From contig NZ_CP069811.1 of assembly GCF_016894385.1 (NCBI RefSeq), positions 2,704,501 through 2,768,500 of the forward strand: a stretch of DNA of 64,000 bases. The letters are read 5' to 3'. Position numbers and translations under genes: made by a program. The notes below the pieces were generated by a model. The model worked only from the letters and a program-made list of their open reading frames with translations. It made no database searches and was not told where the DNA came from. This document shows, in pieces, positions 32,955-43,426 of this stretch. How positions within the stretch are numbered: the stretch's first letter is position 1; every line of letters starts with the position of its first letter. The stretch comes from Cupriavidus oxalaticus (GTDB lineage Bacteria > Pseudomonadota > Gammaproteobacteria > Burkholderiales > Burkholderiaceae).

Positions 32955-34138
32955 CGGCATTCCTGAACACCGTCGGCCTTACCTGCGCCTTGGGGCGCGG
33001 CCGGCAGGCAGTACGCCAAGCCATGCTTCACGCCGACGCACCGCAGGCGGGCACGGTGACCGACCGCTACAGCCCCGGCCGCGAGCTGCTGCTCGGCACC
33101 GTGGATGGCGTGCCCGGCCACGCCATCCCCGTGCAAACCCGGCCCGCCCATCGCAGCCGCAACAACGCCATGCTGCTCGACGCGCTGGCACAGGTGCGCG
33201 CGGCCGTGGACGATGCCATCGCCCGCGTCGGACCGGCGCGCGTGGCAATCGTGATGGGTACCAGCACCTCCGGCATCCGCGAAGGCGAACTGGCGGCGCA
33301 GCAGCAGTTGCGCACCGGTGCGCAGCCGCGGGGCTACCACTACGGGCAGCAGGAACTGGGCTCGCCGGCAGTCTTCCTGGCCGGCGAGCTGGGTGTGCGC
33401 GGCCCGGCGTACACGATCTCGACCGCCTGCTCGTCCAGCGCCAAGGCCATGGCGGCCGGCGCGCGCCTGCTGCGCCACGGGCTTGCCGACGTGGTGCTGG
33501 CCGGCGGCGTCGATACCCTGTGCGCGTTTACCGTGGCGGGCTTCTCCGCGCTGGAGTCGGTCAGCGCGGCGCGCTGCAACCCGCTCTCGGCCAACCGCAA
33601 CGGCATCAACCTGGGCGAAGGCGCGGCGCTGTTCCTGATGTCGCGCGAGCCGGGCCCGGTGCGGCTGGCGGGCTGGGGCGAATCGTCTGACGCCTACCAC
33701 GTGTCGGCGCCGGACCCGCACGGCAAGGGCGCGCGCCAGGCCATGCAGCAGGCGCTGGCGCGCGCGGGCCTGCGCGCCGGCGCGATCGACTACATCAACC
33801 TGCACGGCACCGCCACGCCTGCCAACGACGTGATGGAAGCCCACGCCGTGGCCGAGGTGTTCGGCCACGGCGTGCCGGTCAGCTCGACCAAGCCGCTCAC
33901 CGGCCACACCCTCGGCGCCGCCGGCGCGATCGAAGCCGCACTGGCGTGGCTGACGCTGGACGGCAACCCGCACGGCCGGCTCCCGCCGCACTGGTGGGAC
34001 GGCGCCGCCGACCCCGCGCTGCCGCCGCTGCACATCGCCGGCCCCGGCAACGCGCTGGGGCACGCACCGCGCTACGTGATGAGCCATTCCTTTGCATTTG
34101 GCGGCAGCAACTGCGTGCTGGTGCTGGGAGAAGGATAA
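32951..34138 (+). CDS. apeO: Beta-ketoacyl-ACP synthase (ApeO-like)
   Basis: A 395-residue condensing enzyme of the KAS I/II type. The catalytic triad reads Cys160 in TISTACSSSAKA, His285 in NLHGTATPAND and His319 in TGHTLGAAGA; GFSALESVS and SFAFGGSNC complete the fold. In aryl-polyene synthases such a ketosynthase pairs with the chain-length factor to extend the aryl-ACP starter by malonyl units. It begins in an ATGA overlap with the DUF3261 gene and is 2 bp from the dehydratase gene. The O/P/Q/R order of ketosynthase, dehydratase, ketoreductase, ketosynthase matches known clusters. Confidence 0.88.
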   Translation: MTAFLNTVGLTCALGRGRQAVRQAMLHADAPQAGTVTDRYSPGRELLLGTVDGVPGHAIPVQTRPAHRSRNNAMLLDALAQVRAAVDDAIARVGPARVAIVMGTSTSGIREGELAAQQQLRTGAQPRGYHYGQQELGSPAVFLAGELGVRGPAYTISTACSSSAKAMAAGARLLRHGLADVVLAGGVDTLCAFTVAGFSALESVSAARCNPLSANRNGINLGEGAALFLMSREPGPVRLAGWGESSDAYHVSAPDPHGKGARQAMQQALARAGLRAGAIDYINLHGTATPANDVMEAHAVAEVFGHGVPVSSTKPLTGHTLGAAGAIEAALAWLTLDGNPHGRLPPHWWDGAADPALPPLHIAGPGNALGHAPRYVMSHSFAFGGSNCVLVLGEG

Positions 34139-34140
34139 CC

Positions 34141-34605
34141 ATGCAAGACCCGCAAACCCTGCCCCCGATCGGTGAAGTGGTGCCCCACGGCGGCGCCATG
34201 CTGCTGCTCGATGCGCTCTTGCATGCCGATGACAACGGCTGCACCGCCCAGGCGACGGTGCGCCCCGCGCAGCTCTTCGTCGACGCCGCCGGCATGCCCG
34301 GCTGGGTCGGCATCGAATACATGGCCCAGGCCATCGCCGCATGGGCCGGCGTGCGCGCCCGGCGCGCCGGGCGGCCGCCCGGGATCGGCTTCCTGCTCGG
34401 CTCGCGCCGCTATGAATGCGACGTGCCGGCCTTCCCGCTCGGCAGCGTACTGACCGTCGCCGTGCAGGCCGAACTGACCGGCGACAACGGCCTGGGCCAG
34501 TTTGCCTGCCGCCTTTCACTCGATGGCCGCGACGTGGCGCGCGCCAACGTCTCCGTCTTCCAGCCTGCGGATGCGCAGGCGTTTCTGCAAGGACAACAGG
34601 TATGA
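34141..34605 (+). CDS. apeP: Hotdog 3-hydroxyacyl-ACP dehydratase (ApeP-like)
   Basis: A 154-residue hotdog-fold dehydratase. VVPHGGAMLLLDAL holds the likely catalytic His16 and GWVGIEYMAQAIAAW the Glu59. It probably works with the dehydratase domain of the ligase fusion as a heteromer, as reported for ApeI/ApeP, making the double bonds of the polyene. GGGAGAAGGATAACC before the ATG is a good ribosome site. The stop overlaps the ketoreductase start by 4 bp. Confidence 0.87.
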   Translation: MQDPQTLPPIGEVVPHGGAMLLLDALLHADDNGCTAQATVRPAQLFVDAAGMPGWVGIEYMAQAIAAWAGVRARRAGRPPGIGFLLGSRRYECDVPAFPLGSVLTVAVQAELTGDNGLGQFACRLSLDGRDVARANVSVFQPADAQAFLQGQQV

Positions 34606-35333
34606 CCAACCCCTCCGTGCTGGTCACGGGCTCGTCCCGTGGCATCGGCCGCGCCATCGCCCTGCGGCTGGCCCGCGACGGCTATGACGTGACGGTGCAC
34701 TGCCGCGCGCGCCGCGAAGAGGCCGAATCCGTCGCCGACGCGGTGCGCGCGTGCGGCCGCAAGTCGCGTGTCGTGTGCTTCGACGTCGCTCATCGCGAGG
34801 AGGCCGCCGCCGCGCTGCTCGCCGACATCGCCGCCCATGGCGTCTACTACGGCGTGGTGTGCAACGCGGGACTGGCACGCGACGCGGCCTTCCCGGCCAT
34901 GACCGGCGCGGAATGGGACGAAGTGGTGCACACCAACCTCGACGCCTTCTACAACGTGCTCAACCCGGTGGTGATGCCCATGGTGCAGCGCCGCCAGCCC
35001 GGGCGCATCGTCACGCTCTCGTCGGTGTCGGGGCTGGTCGGCAACCGCGGCCAGGCCAACTACAGCGCCGCCAAGGCCGGCATCATCGGCGCTACCAAGG
35101 CGCTGGCGATCGAGCTGGCCAAGCGCGCCATCACCGTCAACTGCGTCGCGCCCGGCCTGATCGACACCGACATGGTCGAGCCGCACGTGCGCGACGAAGC
35201 GCTGCGCATGATCCCCGCGCGGCGCCTGGGCACGCCCGACGAAGTCGCCGCCACGGTGGCCTTCCTGATGTCGCCCGACGCGGGCTATATCACGCGCCAG
35301 GTGATCTCGGTCAACGGGGGGATGTTCGGATGA
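34602..35333 (+). CDS. apeQ: 3-ketoacyl-ACP reductase, FabG-type (ApeQ-like)
   Basis: A 243-residue SDR ketoreductase. VTGSSRGIG (8-16) binds NADPH, CNAG is at 87-90, and the catalytic YSAAK uses Tyr154 and Lys158; ITVNCVAPGLIDTDM and GYITRQVISVNGG are typical FabG segments. It reduces the beta-keto group at each elongation step. It lies between the dehydratase and the second ketosynthase with ATGA overlaps on both sides. Confidence 0.92.
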   Translation: MTNPSVLVTGSSRGIGRAIALRLARDGYDVTVHCRARREEAESVADAVRACGRKSRVVCFDVAHREEAAAALLADIAAHGVYYGVVCNAGLARDAAFPAMTGAEWDEVVHTNLDAFYNVLNPVVMPMVQRRQPGRIVTLSSVSGLVGNRGQANYSAAKAGIIGATKALAIELAKRAITVNCVAPGLIDTDMVEPHVRDEALRMIPARRLGTPDEVAATVAFLMSPDAGYITRQVISVNGGMFG

Positions 35334-36559
35334 AGCGCGTCGTCGTCACCGGAGCCGGTGCGGTCTGCGCGCTGGGCAATGACTGGGCAGCGGTGCGCGG
35401 TTCGCTGGAAGCGGGCCGCAGCGCGGTGGTGCGCATGGTGCAATGGGAGGACATCAAGGGCCTGAACACGCTGCTGGGCGCGCCCGTGCCCTTGCCCGCG
35501 CTGCCGCCGCACTATACGCGCAAGCTGACCCGCTCGATGGGCAAGGTGGCGCTGATGTCGGTGCTGGCGAGCGAAGCGGCGCTGCAGGACGCGGGCCTGG
35601 CCGGCGACGCCCTGCTGGCGAGCGGCAAGCTCGGCGTCGCCTACGGCTCTTCCACCGGCACGCCCGAGGCGGTGGCGGAGTTCGGCCGCATGCGCACCGA
35701 GCGCACCACCGAGGACATCAGCGCGACCACCTACATCCGCATGATGCCGCACACCACCGCGGTCAATATCGGCGTGTTCTTCGGCATCACCGGCCGCATC
35801 GTGACCACGTCGAGCGCCTGCACCTCGGGCAGCCAGGGCATCGGCTATGCGTATGAAGCGATCCGCAGCGGCCGCCAGGTCGCGATGCTGGCGGGCGGCG
35901 CGGAAGAGCTCGACGCCACCGAGGCCGCGGTGTTCGATACCCTCTTTGCCACCAGCACCTGCAACGACACCCCGCAGGCCACGCCGCGCCCGTTCGACAG
36001 CGGCCGCGACGGCCTGGTGCTGGGCGAAGGCGCCGGCACGCTGCTGCTCGAAGAGCTGGAGCATGCGCAGGCGCGCGGCGCCCGCATCCTGGCGGAGATC
36101 GTCGGCTTCGGCACCAACAGCGACGGCGCCCACGTGACCCAGCCCAAGGCCGAAACCATGGCCGTGGCGATGCGCCTGGCGCTGGAAGACGCGGGCCTGG
36201 CGCCGGAGCGCATCGGCTATGTCAACGCGCACGGCACCGCCACCGACCACGGCGACGTCGCCGAGTCTCACGCCACGCACGCCGTGTTCGGCCCCGGCAT
36301 CCCCATCAGCTCGCTCAAGAGCTACATGGGCCATACGCTGGGCGCCTGCGGCGCGCTGGAAGCGTGGATGACCATCGAGATGATGCGCGACCGCTGGTTC
36401 GCGCCCACGCTGAACCTGCGCACGCCCGACCCGCGCTGCGCGCCGCTCGACTTCATCATGGACGCGCCGCGCCGGCTGGATGCGGACTACGTGATGAGCA
36501 ACAACTTCGCCTTTGGCGGCATCAACACTTCGCTGGTGTTCCGCCGTTGGGAAGACTGA
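35330..36559 (+). CDS. apeR: Beta-ketoacyl-ACP synthase, FabF-like (ApeR-like)
   Basis: A 409-residue condensing enzyme with Cys164 in TTSSACTSGSQG, His301 in YVNAHGTATDHGD and His335 in SYMGHTLGAC. It is distinct from the other ketosynthase; in studied clusters this one forms a homodimer and is proposed to start or assist elongation. It ends the core O/P/Q/R block. A 49-bp gap with a fresh ribosome site (AAGGAAG) separates it from the secreted protein gene. Confidence 0.88.
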   Translation: MKRVVVTGAGAVCALGNDWAAVRGSLEAGRSAVVRMVQWEDIKGLNTLLGAPVPLPALPPHYTRKLTRSMGKVALMSVLASEAALQDAGLAGDALLASGKLGVAYGSSTGTPEAVAEFGRMRTERTTEDISATTYIRMMPHTTAVNIGVFFGITGRIVTTSSACTSGSQGIGYAYEAIRSGRQVAMLAGGAEELDATEAAVFDTLFATSTCNDTPQATPRPFDSGRDGLVLGEGAGTLLLEELEHAQARGARILAEIVGFGTNSDGAHVTQPKAETMAVAMRLALEDAGLAPERIGYVNAHGTATDHGDVAESHATHAVFGPGIPISSLKSYMGHTLGACGALEAWMTIEMMRDRWFAPTLNLRTPDPRCAPLDFIMDAPRRLDADYVMSNNFAFGGINTSLVFRRWED

Positions 36560-36608
36560 AGTCCTTTCCGGCTTGCAACCGCCCTCCAACCAAGAACAAG
36601 GAAGATCT

Positions 36609-37058
36609 ATGAAATCCGCTCTCTCTGCCGTTGCCATGACGATCTGCGCCAGCGCGCTGCTGTCGACCCCGGCGCTCGCGCGTGACACCAAGTACATGCT
36701 GCCGCTGCAGGAAGTGCTCGACATGCCGGTGGCCAAGGAAAAGCTGGACGATTCCTTCCGCTTCTACCTGTCCGGCCAGAAGACGCCGAAGGTGCTGGAG
36801 CGCTTCGACTCGGGCGTTTCCAACCGCAAGACCAACGGCGTGGGCAAGAGCGACGAGGACGGCTGCCGCTGGGCCGCGCTGTCGGCACTGATCGCGCTGC
36901 AGGATTCCGCCAAGGCGCAGGGCGCCAACGCAGTGGTCGACATCGTCAGCTACTACAAGAAGAACGAGGTCGCCAGCCCGACCGACTATGAATGCCACGC
37001 CGGCGCGGTGGTGGTGGGCGTGGCGCTGAAGGGCACCTACGCCAGGATCGCCCGGTAA
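36609..37058 (+). CDS. Secreted protein of unknown function in the aryl-polyene operon
   Basis: A 149-residue protein with a clear Sec signal (MKSALSAVAMTICASALLST, cleavage near PALA-RD). The mature part ends in a compact segment NAVVDIVSYYKKNEVAS and CHAGAVVVGVALKGTYARI, reminiscent of the small YbjQ-like fold. Two Cys (86 and 129) could form a disulfide. Homologues in such clusters are, as I recall, often labelled excinuclease ATPase subunit, which the sequence does not support: there is no P-loop or ABC signature and it is exported. Position inside the pigment operon suggests a periplasmic accessory role. I do not know its function. Confidence 0.75.
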   Translation: MKSALSAVAMTICASALLSTPALARDTKYMLPLQEVLDMPVAKEKLDDSFRFYLSGQKTPKVLERFDSGVSNRKTNGVGKSDEDGCRWAALSALIALQDSAKAQGANAVVDIVSYYKKNEVASPTDYECHAGAVVVGVALKGTYARIAR

Positions 37059-37068
37059 CGCAAGCGCC

Positions 37069-37758
37069 ATGGCAACCTGGCTGCGCATCGGGTGCGTGAC
37101 GGAACTTGCCGTGCCGGCACCGGGCGTGCAGTCATGGTTGTCGGGCGGCGAACTGGCGCGGCTGGCGTCGATGCCATCGGCACGGCGCAGCGCGCAGTTT
37201 GTCGCCGGCCGCCGGCTGGCGCGCTCGCTGCTGGCCGATGCCTTTGGCGGCCGCTGGCAGGACTGGACGCTGTCGGCCGGCGCCGACGAAGCGCCGGCCG
37301 TATCCGGCCCCACGCCGGCCAGCGTGTCGATCTCGCACAGCGGCGACCATGTCGCCTGCGCGGTGGGCACCGCCCCGCTGGGGCTCGACCTGGAGGCATG
37401 CCGCGCGCGCAAGGGACTGGACGCGCTCCATGAAGCGATCACCACGGCGGCCGAGCGCTCCGCCATTGCCAGCCACCTGCCCGCCTCCGCGGATGCCGTG
37501 CAGCGCTTCACGCATGCCTGGACCCTGAAGGAAGCCGGGATCAAATACCACGGCGGCGGCTTGTTTGCCAGCATGCTGGGCCACGGCCTCAGCCTTGAAG
37601 CGGCCGCCGATGCCAACAGCGCCAACGCCTGCACCTGGCTCCTCAACGGCCAAGTGCTCGCACTCTGCGGTGCCGACATGCATGCCCTGGCGGCGCCCGC
37701 ACTGCCGGCCCCGCGCTACTGGCGGCTCGTTCGTGCCGCTGCAACGATGAATGCCTGA
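37069..37758 (+). CDS. 4'-phosphopantetheinyl transferase (Sfp-like)
   Basis: A 229-residue phosphopantetheinyl transferase that converts apo-ACP to holo-ACP using CoA. The family motifs are present: SVSISHSGDHVACAV (86-99), GLDLE (105-109, with the metal-binding Asp107 and Glu109) and WTLKEAGIK (151-159). It starts 10 bp after the secreted protein gene and overlaps the ammonia lyase start by 8 bp. It probably serves the two ACPs of this operon, making the locus self-sufficient for carrier activation. Confidence 0.9.
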   Translation: MATWLRIGCVTELAVPAPGVQSWLSGGELARLASMPSARRSAQFVAGRRLARSLLADAFGGRWQDWTLSAGADEAPAVSGPTPASVSISHSGDHVACAVGTAPLGLDLEACRARKGLDALHEAITTAAERSAIASHLPASADAVQRFTHAWTLKEAGIKYHGGGLFASMLGHGLSLEAAADANSANACTWLLNGQVLALCGADMHALAAPALPAPRYWRLVRAAATMNA

Positions 37759-39319
37759 ACCGATGTCTGAACACGCTGGGCTGGATGCCCTCGAATCCGC
37801 CGCTGTTGCCGCGCAGGTTGTCTTCGACGGCACGCCCCTGACCATCGAGGCTGTGGCCGCGCTGGCGCGCCGCAGCGCCACGCCGGCGCTGTCCGATGCG
37901 CCCGCCTTCCGCGCGCGCATCACGCGCGGCATGGCCTTCCTGGACCGCCTGCTGCAGGAAGACGGCCGCGTCTACGGCGTGACCACGGGGTATGGCGACT
38001 CGTGCGAGACCACCGTCCCGGTCGCACGCGCGTACGAGCTGCCGGTGCACCTGTACACCTTCCACGGCTGCGGCATGGGCCGCTTGCTGGACGCGGGCGA
38101 GACCCGTGCCGTGCTCGCGGCGCGGCTGGCCTCGCTGTGCCAGGGCTATTCCGCGGTGAGCCCCGCACTGCTGGAGCAGCTGGCCGCGTTCCTGGCTCAC
38201 GACGTGCTGCCTTGCATTCCCGCCGAGGGCTCGGTCGGCGCCAGCGGCGACCTGACGCCGCTGTCGTACGTTGCCGCCGCGCTGTGCGGCGAGCGCGAAG
38301 TGGTCCACCAGGGCCGCCGCCAGCCGGCTGCCGAGGCGCTCGCCGCGATCGGGCGCGAGCCGCTGCGGCTGCGCCCCAAGGAAGCGCTGGCGATCATGAA
38401 CGGCACCGCGGTGATGACCGGCCTGGCCTGCCTCGCGTGGCAGCGCGCCGCGAGCCTGGCCGGGCTCGCGGCCACGCTCACCGCCGCGGCCGTGGCAGCG
38501 GTGGACGGCAATCCCTATCACTACGATGCGGCGTTGTTCGATGCCAAGCCGCATCCTGGCCAGCAGCGCGCCGCACGTCGCATCCGCATGCTGCTGGGCG
38601 ACTCGCGCGCGCCGCGGCACGCCAGCCGGCTGCAGGACCGCTACTCGCTGCGCTGCGCGCCGCATGTGATCGGCGTGCTGGAAGATGCGCTCGACTGGTC
38701 GCGGCGCTGGATCGAGACCGAACTGAACAGCGCCAACGACAACCCGCTGGTCGAGCCCGATGAAGAACGCGTGCTGCATGGCGGGCACTTCTACGGCGGT
38801 CATATCGCCTTCGCCATGGATGCGCTGAAGACGGCGGTCGCCAGCGTCGCCGACCTGATGGACCGCCAGCTCGCGACCCTGGTGGACACGCGCTACAACA
38901 ACGGCCTGCCGGCCAACCTGTCGGGCGCCACCGGCGCCGACGCGGCGCTGAATCACGGCCTGAAGGCGGTACAGATCGGCGTGTCGGCCTGGACCGCGGA
39001 GGCGCTCAAGCACACCATGCCGGCCACCGCGTTCTCGCGCTCGACCGAATGCCACAACCAGGACAAGGTCAGCATGGGCACCATTGCCAGCCGCGATTGC
39101 CTGCGCGTGCTGGAACTCGCCGAGCAGGTCGCCGCCGCCATGCTGATCGCGGTGCGCCAGGGCCTGGCGCTGCGTCTGCGCACCGGGTACGCGCTGCCGC
39201 AGCCGCTGCGGCCGCTGGTGGACCGGTTGCAGGAAGCGATTCCGCTGATCGTGCAGGACCGTGCGCTCGAGCCGGAATTGCGCCGCCTGGTGGCGCAAGT
39301 GCGCGCGGCGCAATGGTAG
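37751..39319 (+). CDS. Aromatic amino acid ammonia lyase (HAL/PAL/TAL family)
   Basis: A 522-residue lyase that removes ammonia from His, Phe or Tyr to give an arylacrylate. The MIO cofactor comes from Ala164-Ser165-Gly166 in GSVGASGDLTPLSY; the catalytic Tyr75 is in YGVTTGYGD, and NSANDNPLVEPD is intact. No urocanate-pathway genes are near, and its place in an aryl-polyene operon argues that it makes the coumarate or cinnamate starter. The substrate-selectivity pair appears as Phe104-His105 (LYTFHGCG), which matches neither the usual HAL (Ser-His) nor TAL (His-Leu) pattern in my alignment. The start lies 8 bp inside the previous gene. Confidence 0.9.
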   Translation: MPEPMSEHAGLDALESAAVAAQVVFDGTPLTIEAVAALARRSATPALSDAPAFRARITRGMAFLDRLLQEDGRVYGVTTGYGDSCETTVPVARAYELPVHLYTFHGCGMGRLLDAGETRAVLAARLASLCQGYSAVSPALLEQLAAFLAHDVLPCIPAEGSVGASGDLTPLSYVAAALCGEREVVHQGRRQPAAEALAAIGREPLRLRPKEALAIMNGTAVMTGLACLAWQRAASLAGLAATLTAAAVAAVDGNPYHYDAALFDAKPHPGQQRAARRIRMLLGDSRAPRHASRLQDRYSLRCAPHVIGVLEDALDWSRRWIETELNSANDNPLVEPDEERVLHGGHFYGGHIAFAMDALKTAVASVADLMDRQLATLVDTRYNNGLPANLSGATGADAALNHGLKAVQIGVSAWTAEALKHTMPATAFSRSTECHNQDKVSMGTIASRDCLRVLELAEQVAAAMLIAVRQGLALRLRTGYALPQPLRPLVDRLQEAIPLIVQDRALEPELRRLVAQVRAAQW

Positions 39320-39347
39320 GGTTCGGCGATAGCAGAAGGACATCCCG

Positions 39348-40562
39348 ATGAACGCGGTAAGCATCTTCTTCCTGCAGGCCATGCTGGTGGTCGCGCTGCC
39401 CTACCTGCTGTGGCGCGGCGCGGGCCTGCAGGCAGCGTTTCCGCTGGTGGCGGTGCAGGTGCTGGCCGGCATCATGCTCGGGCCGTCGGTGTTCGGCCAG
39501 CTGGCGCCACAGGGCTGGTCGGCGCTGTTCGGCCCCGATCACCTGCCGATGCTGTCCGGCCTGCAATGGCTCGCCGTGACGCTGTTCTGCTTCCTGACCG
39601 GCCTGCATTTGCGCGAAGACGCAGCGACGACGCACTGGCACGACACCCTGCGCATCTCGCTGGGCAGCATCGCCGCGCCATTCGTGCTCGGCGGCGCGGC
39701 CGGGTGGTGGATGATCCACGCCGGCTGGCCGGTGGCGGGCGAGCAGGCCAATCCCTACTGGTTCGCCTGCGCGATGGGGATCTGCACCGCGGTCACCGCG
39801 CTGCCCGTGCTGGGCGCGCTGCTGCGCGAGATGCGGCTGACCGGCACGCCGCTGGGCCAGCTCGCGCTGCGATGCGCGGCGGTCAATGACGCATGGGTGT
39901 GGCTGTTCCTGACGCTGGTGCTGCTGCAGCAGGGCAGCCAGCAAGGCGCCGGCGCGCTGGTCATCGGCGCGCGCGCCGTTGCCTACCTCGCCTTCATGTT
40001 CGGCGTGGTGCGCCCCGCGCTCGCCTGGCTGCTGCGCCGCGCGCAGGAGACGGAACTGCTGCTGGCGGTCGCGTTCTTCCTGGTGCTCGCGTCGGCATTC
40101 CTGGGCGAGCTGGCCGGGCTGCACCATGTGATGGGCGGCTTCGTCGCCGGGCTGGTCTGGCCATCGCGGGCGGCACAGCGCGTGCGCCAGCAGCTGGAAC
40201 CGATGACGGTGGTGGTGCTGTTGCCGTTCTTCTTCCTCGCCGCCGGGCTGCGTACCGAGATTTCGCTGCAGGAACCGATGACGCTATGGATCGCCGCGCT
40301 GTCGCTGGTAGTCGCCGTCGCCGGCAAGATGGCCGGCGTCGCGCTGCCGGCATTGCGCGCTGGCATGGGCTGGCGCAGATCGCTGGCGCTTGGCGCACTG
40401 CTGCAGACCAAGGGACTGGTCGAGGTGGTGGTGCTGACCGTGCTGCTGGACGCGCGCGTCATCAGCACGACGGCGTTCTCGGGGCTGCTGCTGATGGCGC
40501 TGGCCAGTACGCTCCTGGCGCGGCCGCTGACGTTGATGGTGACACACGGCCGCTTGCGCTGA
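39348..40562 (+). CDS. CPA2-type cation/proton antiporter
   Basis: A 404-residue inner-membrane protein of the Na+/H+ exchanger (CPA2/KefB-like) family with about 12 helices. Family stretches are VQVLAGIMLGPSVFG, CTAVTALPVLGALLRE, AAVNDAWVWLFLTLVL (with the Asn-Asp pair characteristic of electrogenic antiporters) and TKGLVEVVVLTVLLDARV. No regulatory NAD-binding domain follows. It starts 29 bp after the ammonia lyase and is probably the last gene of the pigment transcript, just before a palindromic repeat. Its link with pigment making is unclear; it may supply ion balance for export. Confidence 0.88.
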   Translation: MNAVSIFFLQAMLVVALPYLLWRGAGLQAAFPLVAVQVLAGIMLGPSVFGQLAPQGWSALFGPDHLPMLSGLQWLAVTLFCFLTGLHLREDAATTHWHDTLRISLGSIAAPFVLGGAAGWWMIHAGWPVAGEQANPYWFACAMGICTAVTALPVLGALLREMRLTGTPLGQLALRCAAVNDAWVWLFLTLVLLQQGSQQGAGALVIGARAVAYLAFMFGVVRPALAWLLRRAQETELLLAVAFFLVLASAFLGELAGLHHVMGGFVAGLVWPSRAAQRVRQQLEPMTVVVLLPFFFLAAGLRTEISLQEPMTLWIAALSLVVAVAGKMAGVALPALRAGMGWRRSLALGALLQTKGLVEVVVLTVLLDARVISTTAFSGLLLMALASTLLARPLTLMVTHGRLR

Positions 40563-40615
40563 ACGGCGGGGTTTGCAGCGCGTGGCTTCGTGGAGGCGCC
40601 GGCCCTCACCCCCGG

Positions 40616-40641
40616 CCCCTCTCCCGCATGCGGGAGAGGGG
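40616..40641. repeat. 26-bp perfect palindrome, second copy of the intergenic palindromic repeat
   Basis: A 13+13 bp perfect inverted repeat with arm CCCCTCTCCCGCA, followed by GAGCAAACC as in the copy at 7312-7343. It lies between the convergent antiporter and proline iminopeptidase genes, where it could end both transcripts. The 137-bp gap holds no gene. Confidence 0.8.
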
Positions 40642-40698
40642 AGCAAACCCGTGGCGATCCGATGTCTCAGGCGGCTTGCCACATCAACCGCCACACCC

Positions 40699-41767
<1,069 letters not shown>

Positions 41768-41799
41768 CAAGCAAATCGCGCCAACCGTCGCGACCCCGC

Positions 41800-43426
<1,627 letters not shown>

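Noticed and set aside
36609..37058. Excinuclease ATPase subunit as a name for the secreted pigment-operon protein
   Set aside because: The sequence has a signal peptide and no Walker motifs; the name would be a carried-over error.
37751..39319. Histidine ammonia-lyase HutH of histidine degradation
   Set aside because: No hutU/hutI neighbours, selectivity residues are not Ser-His, and the gene lies inside an aryl-polyene operon.
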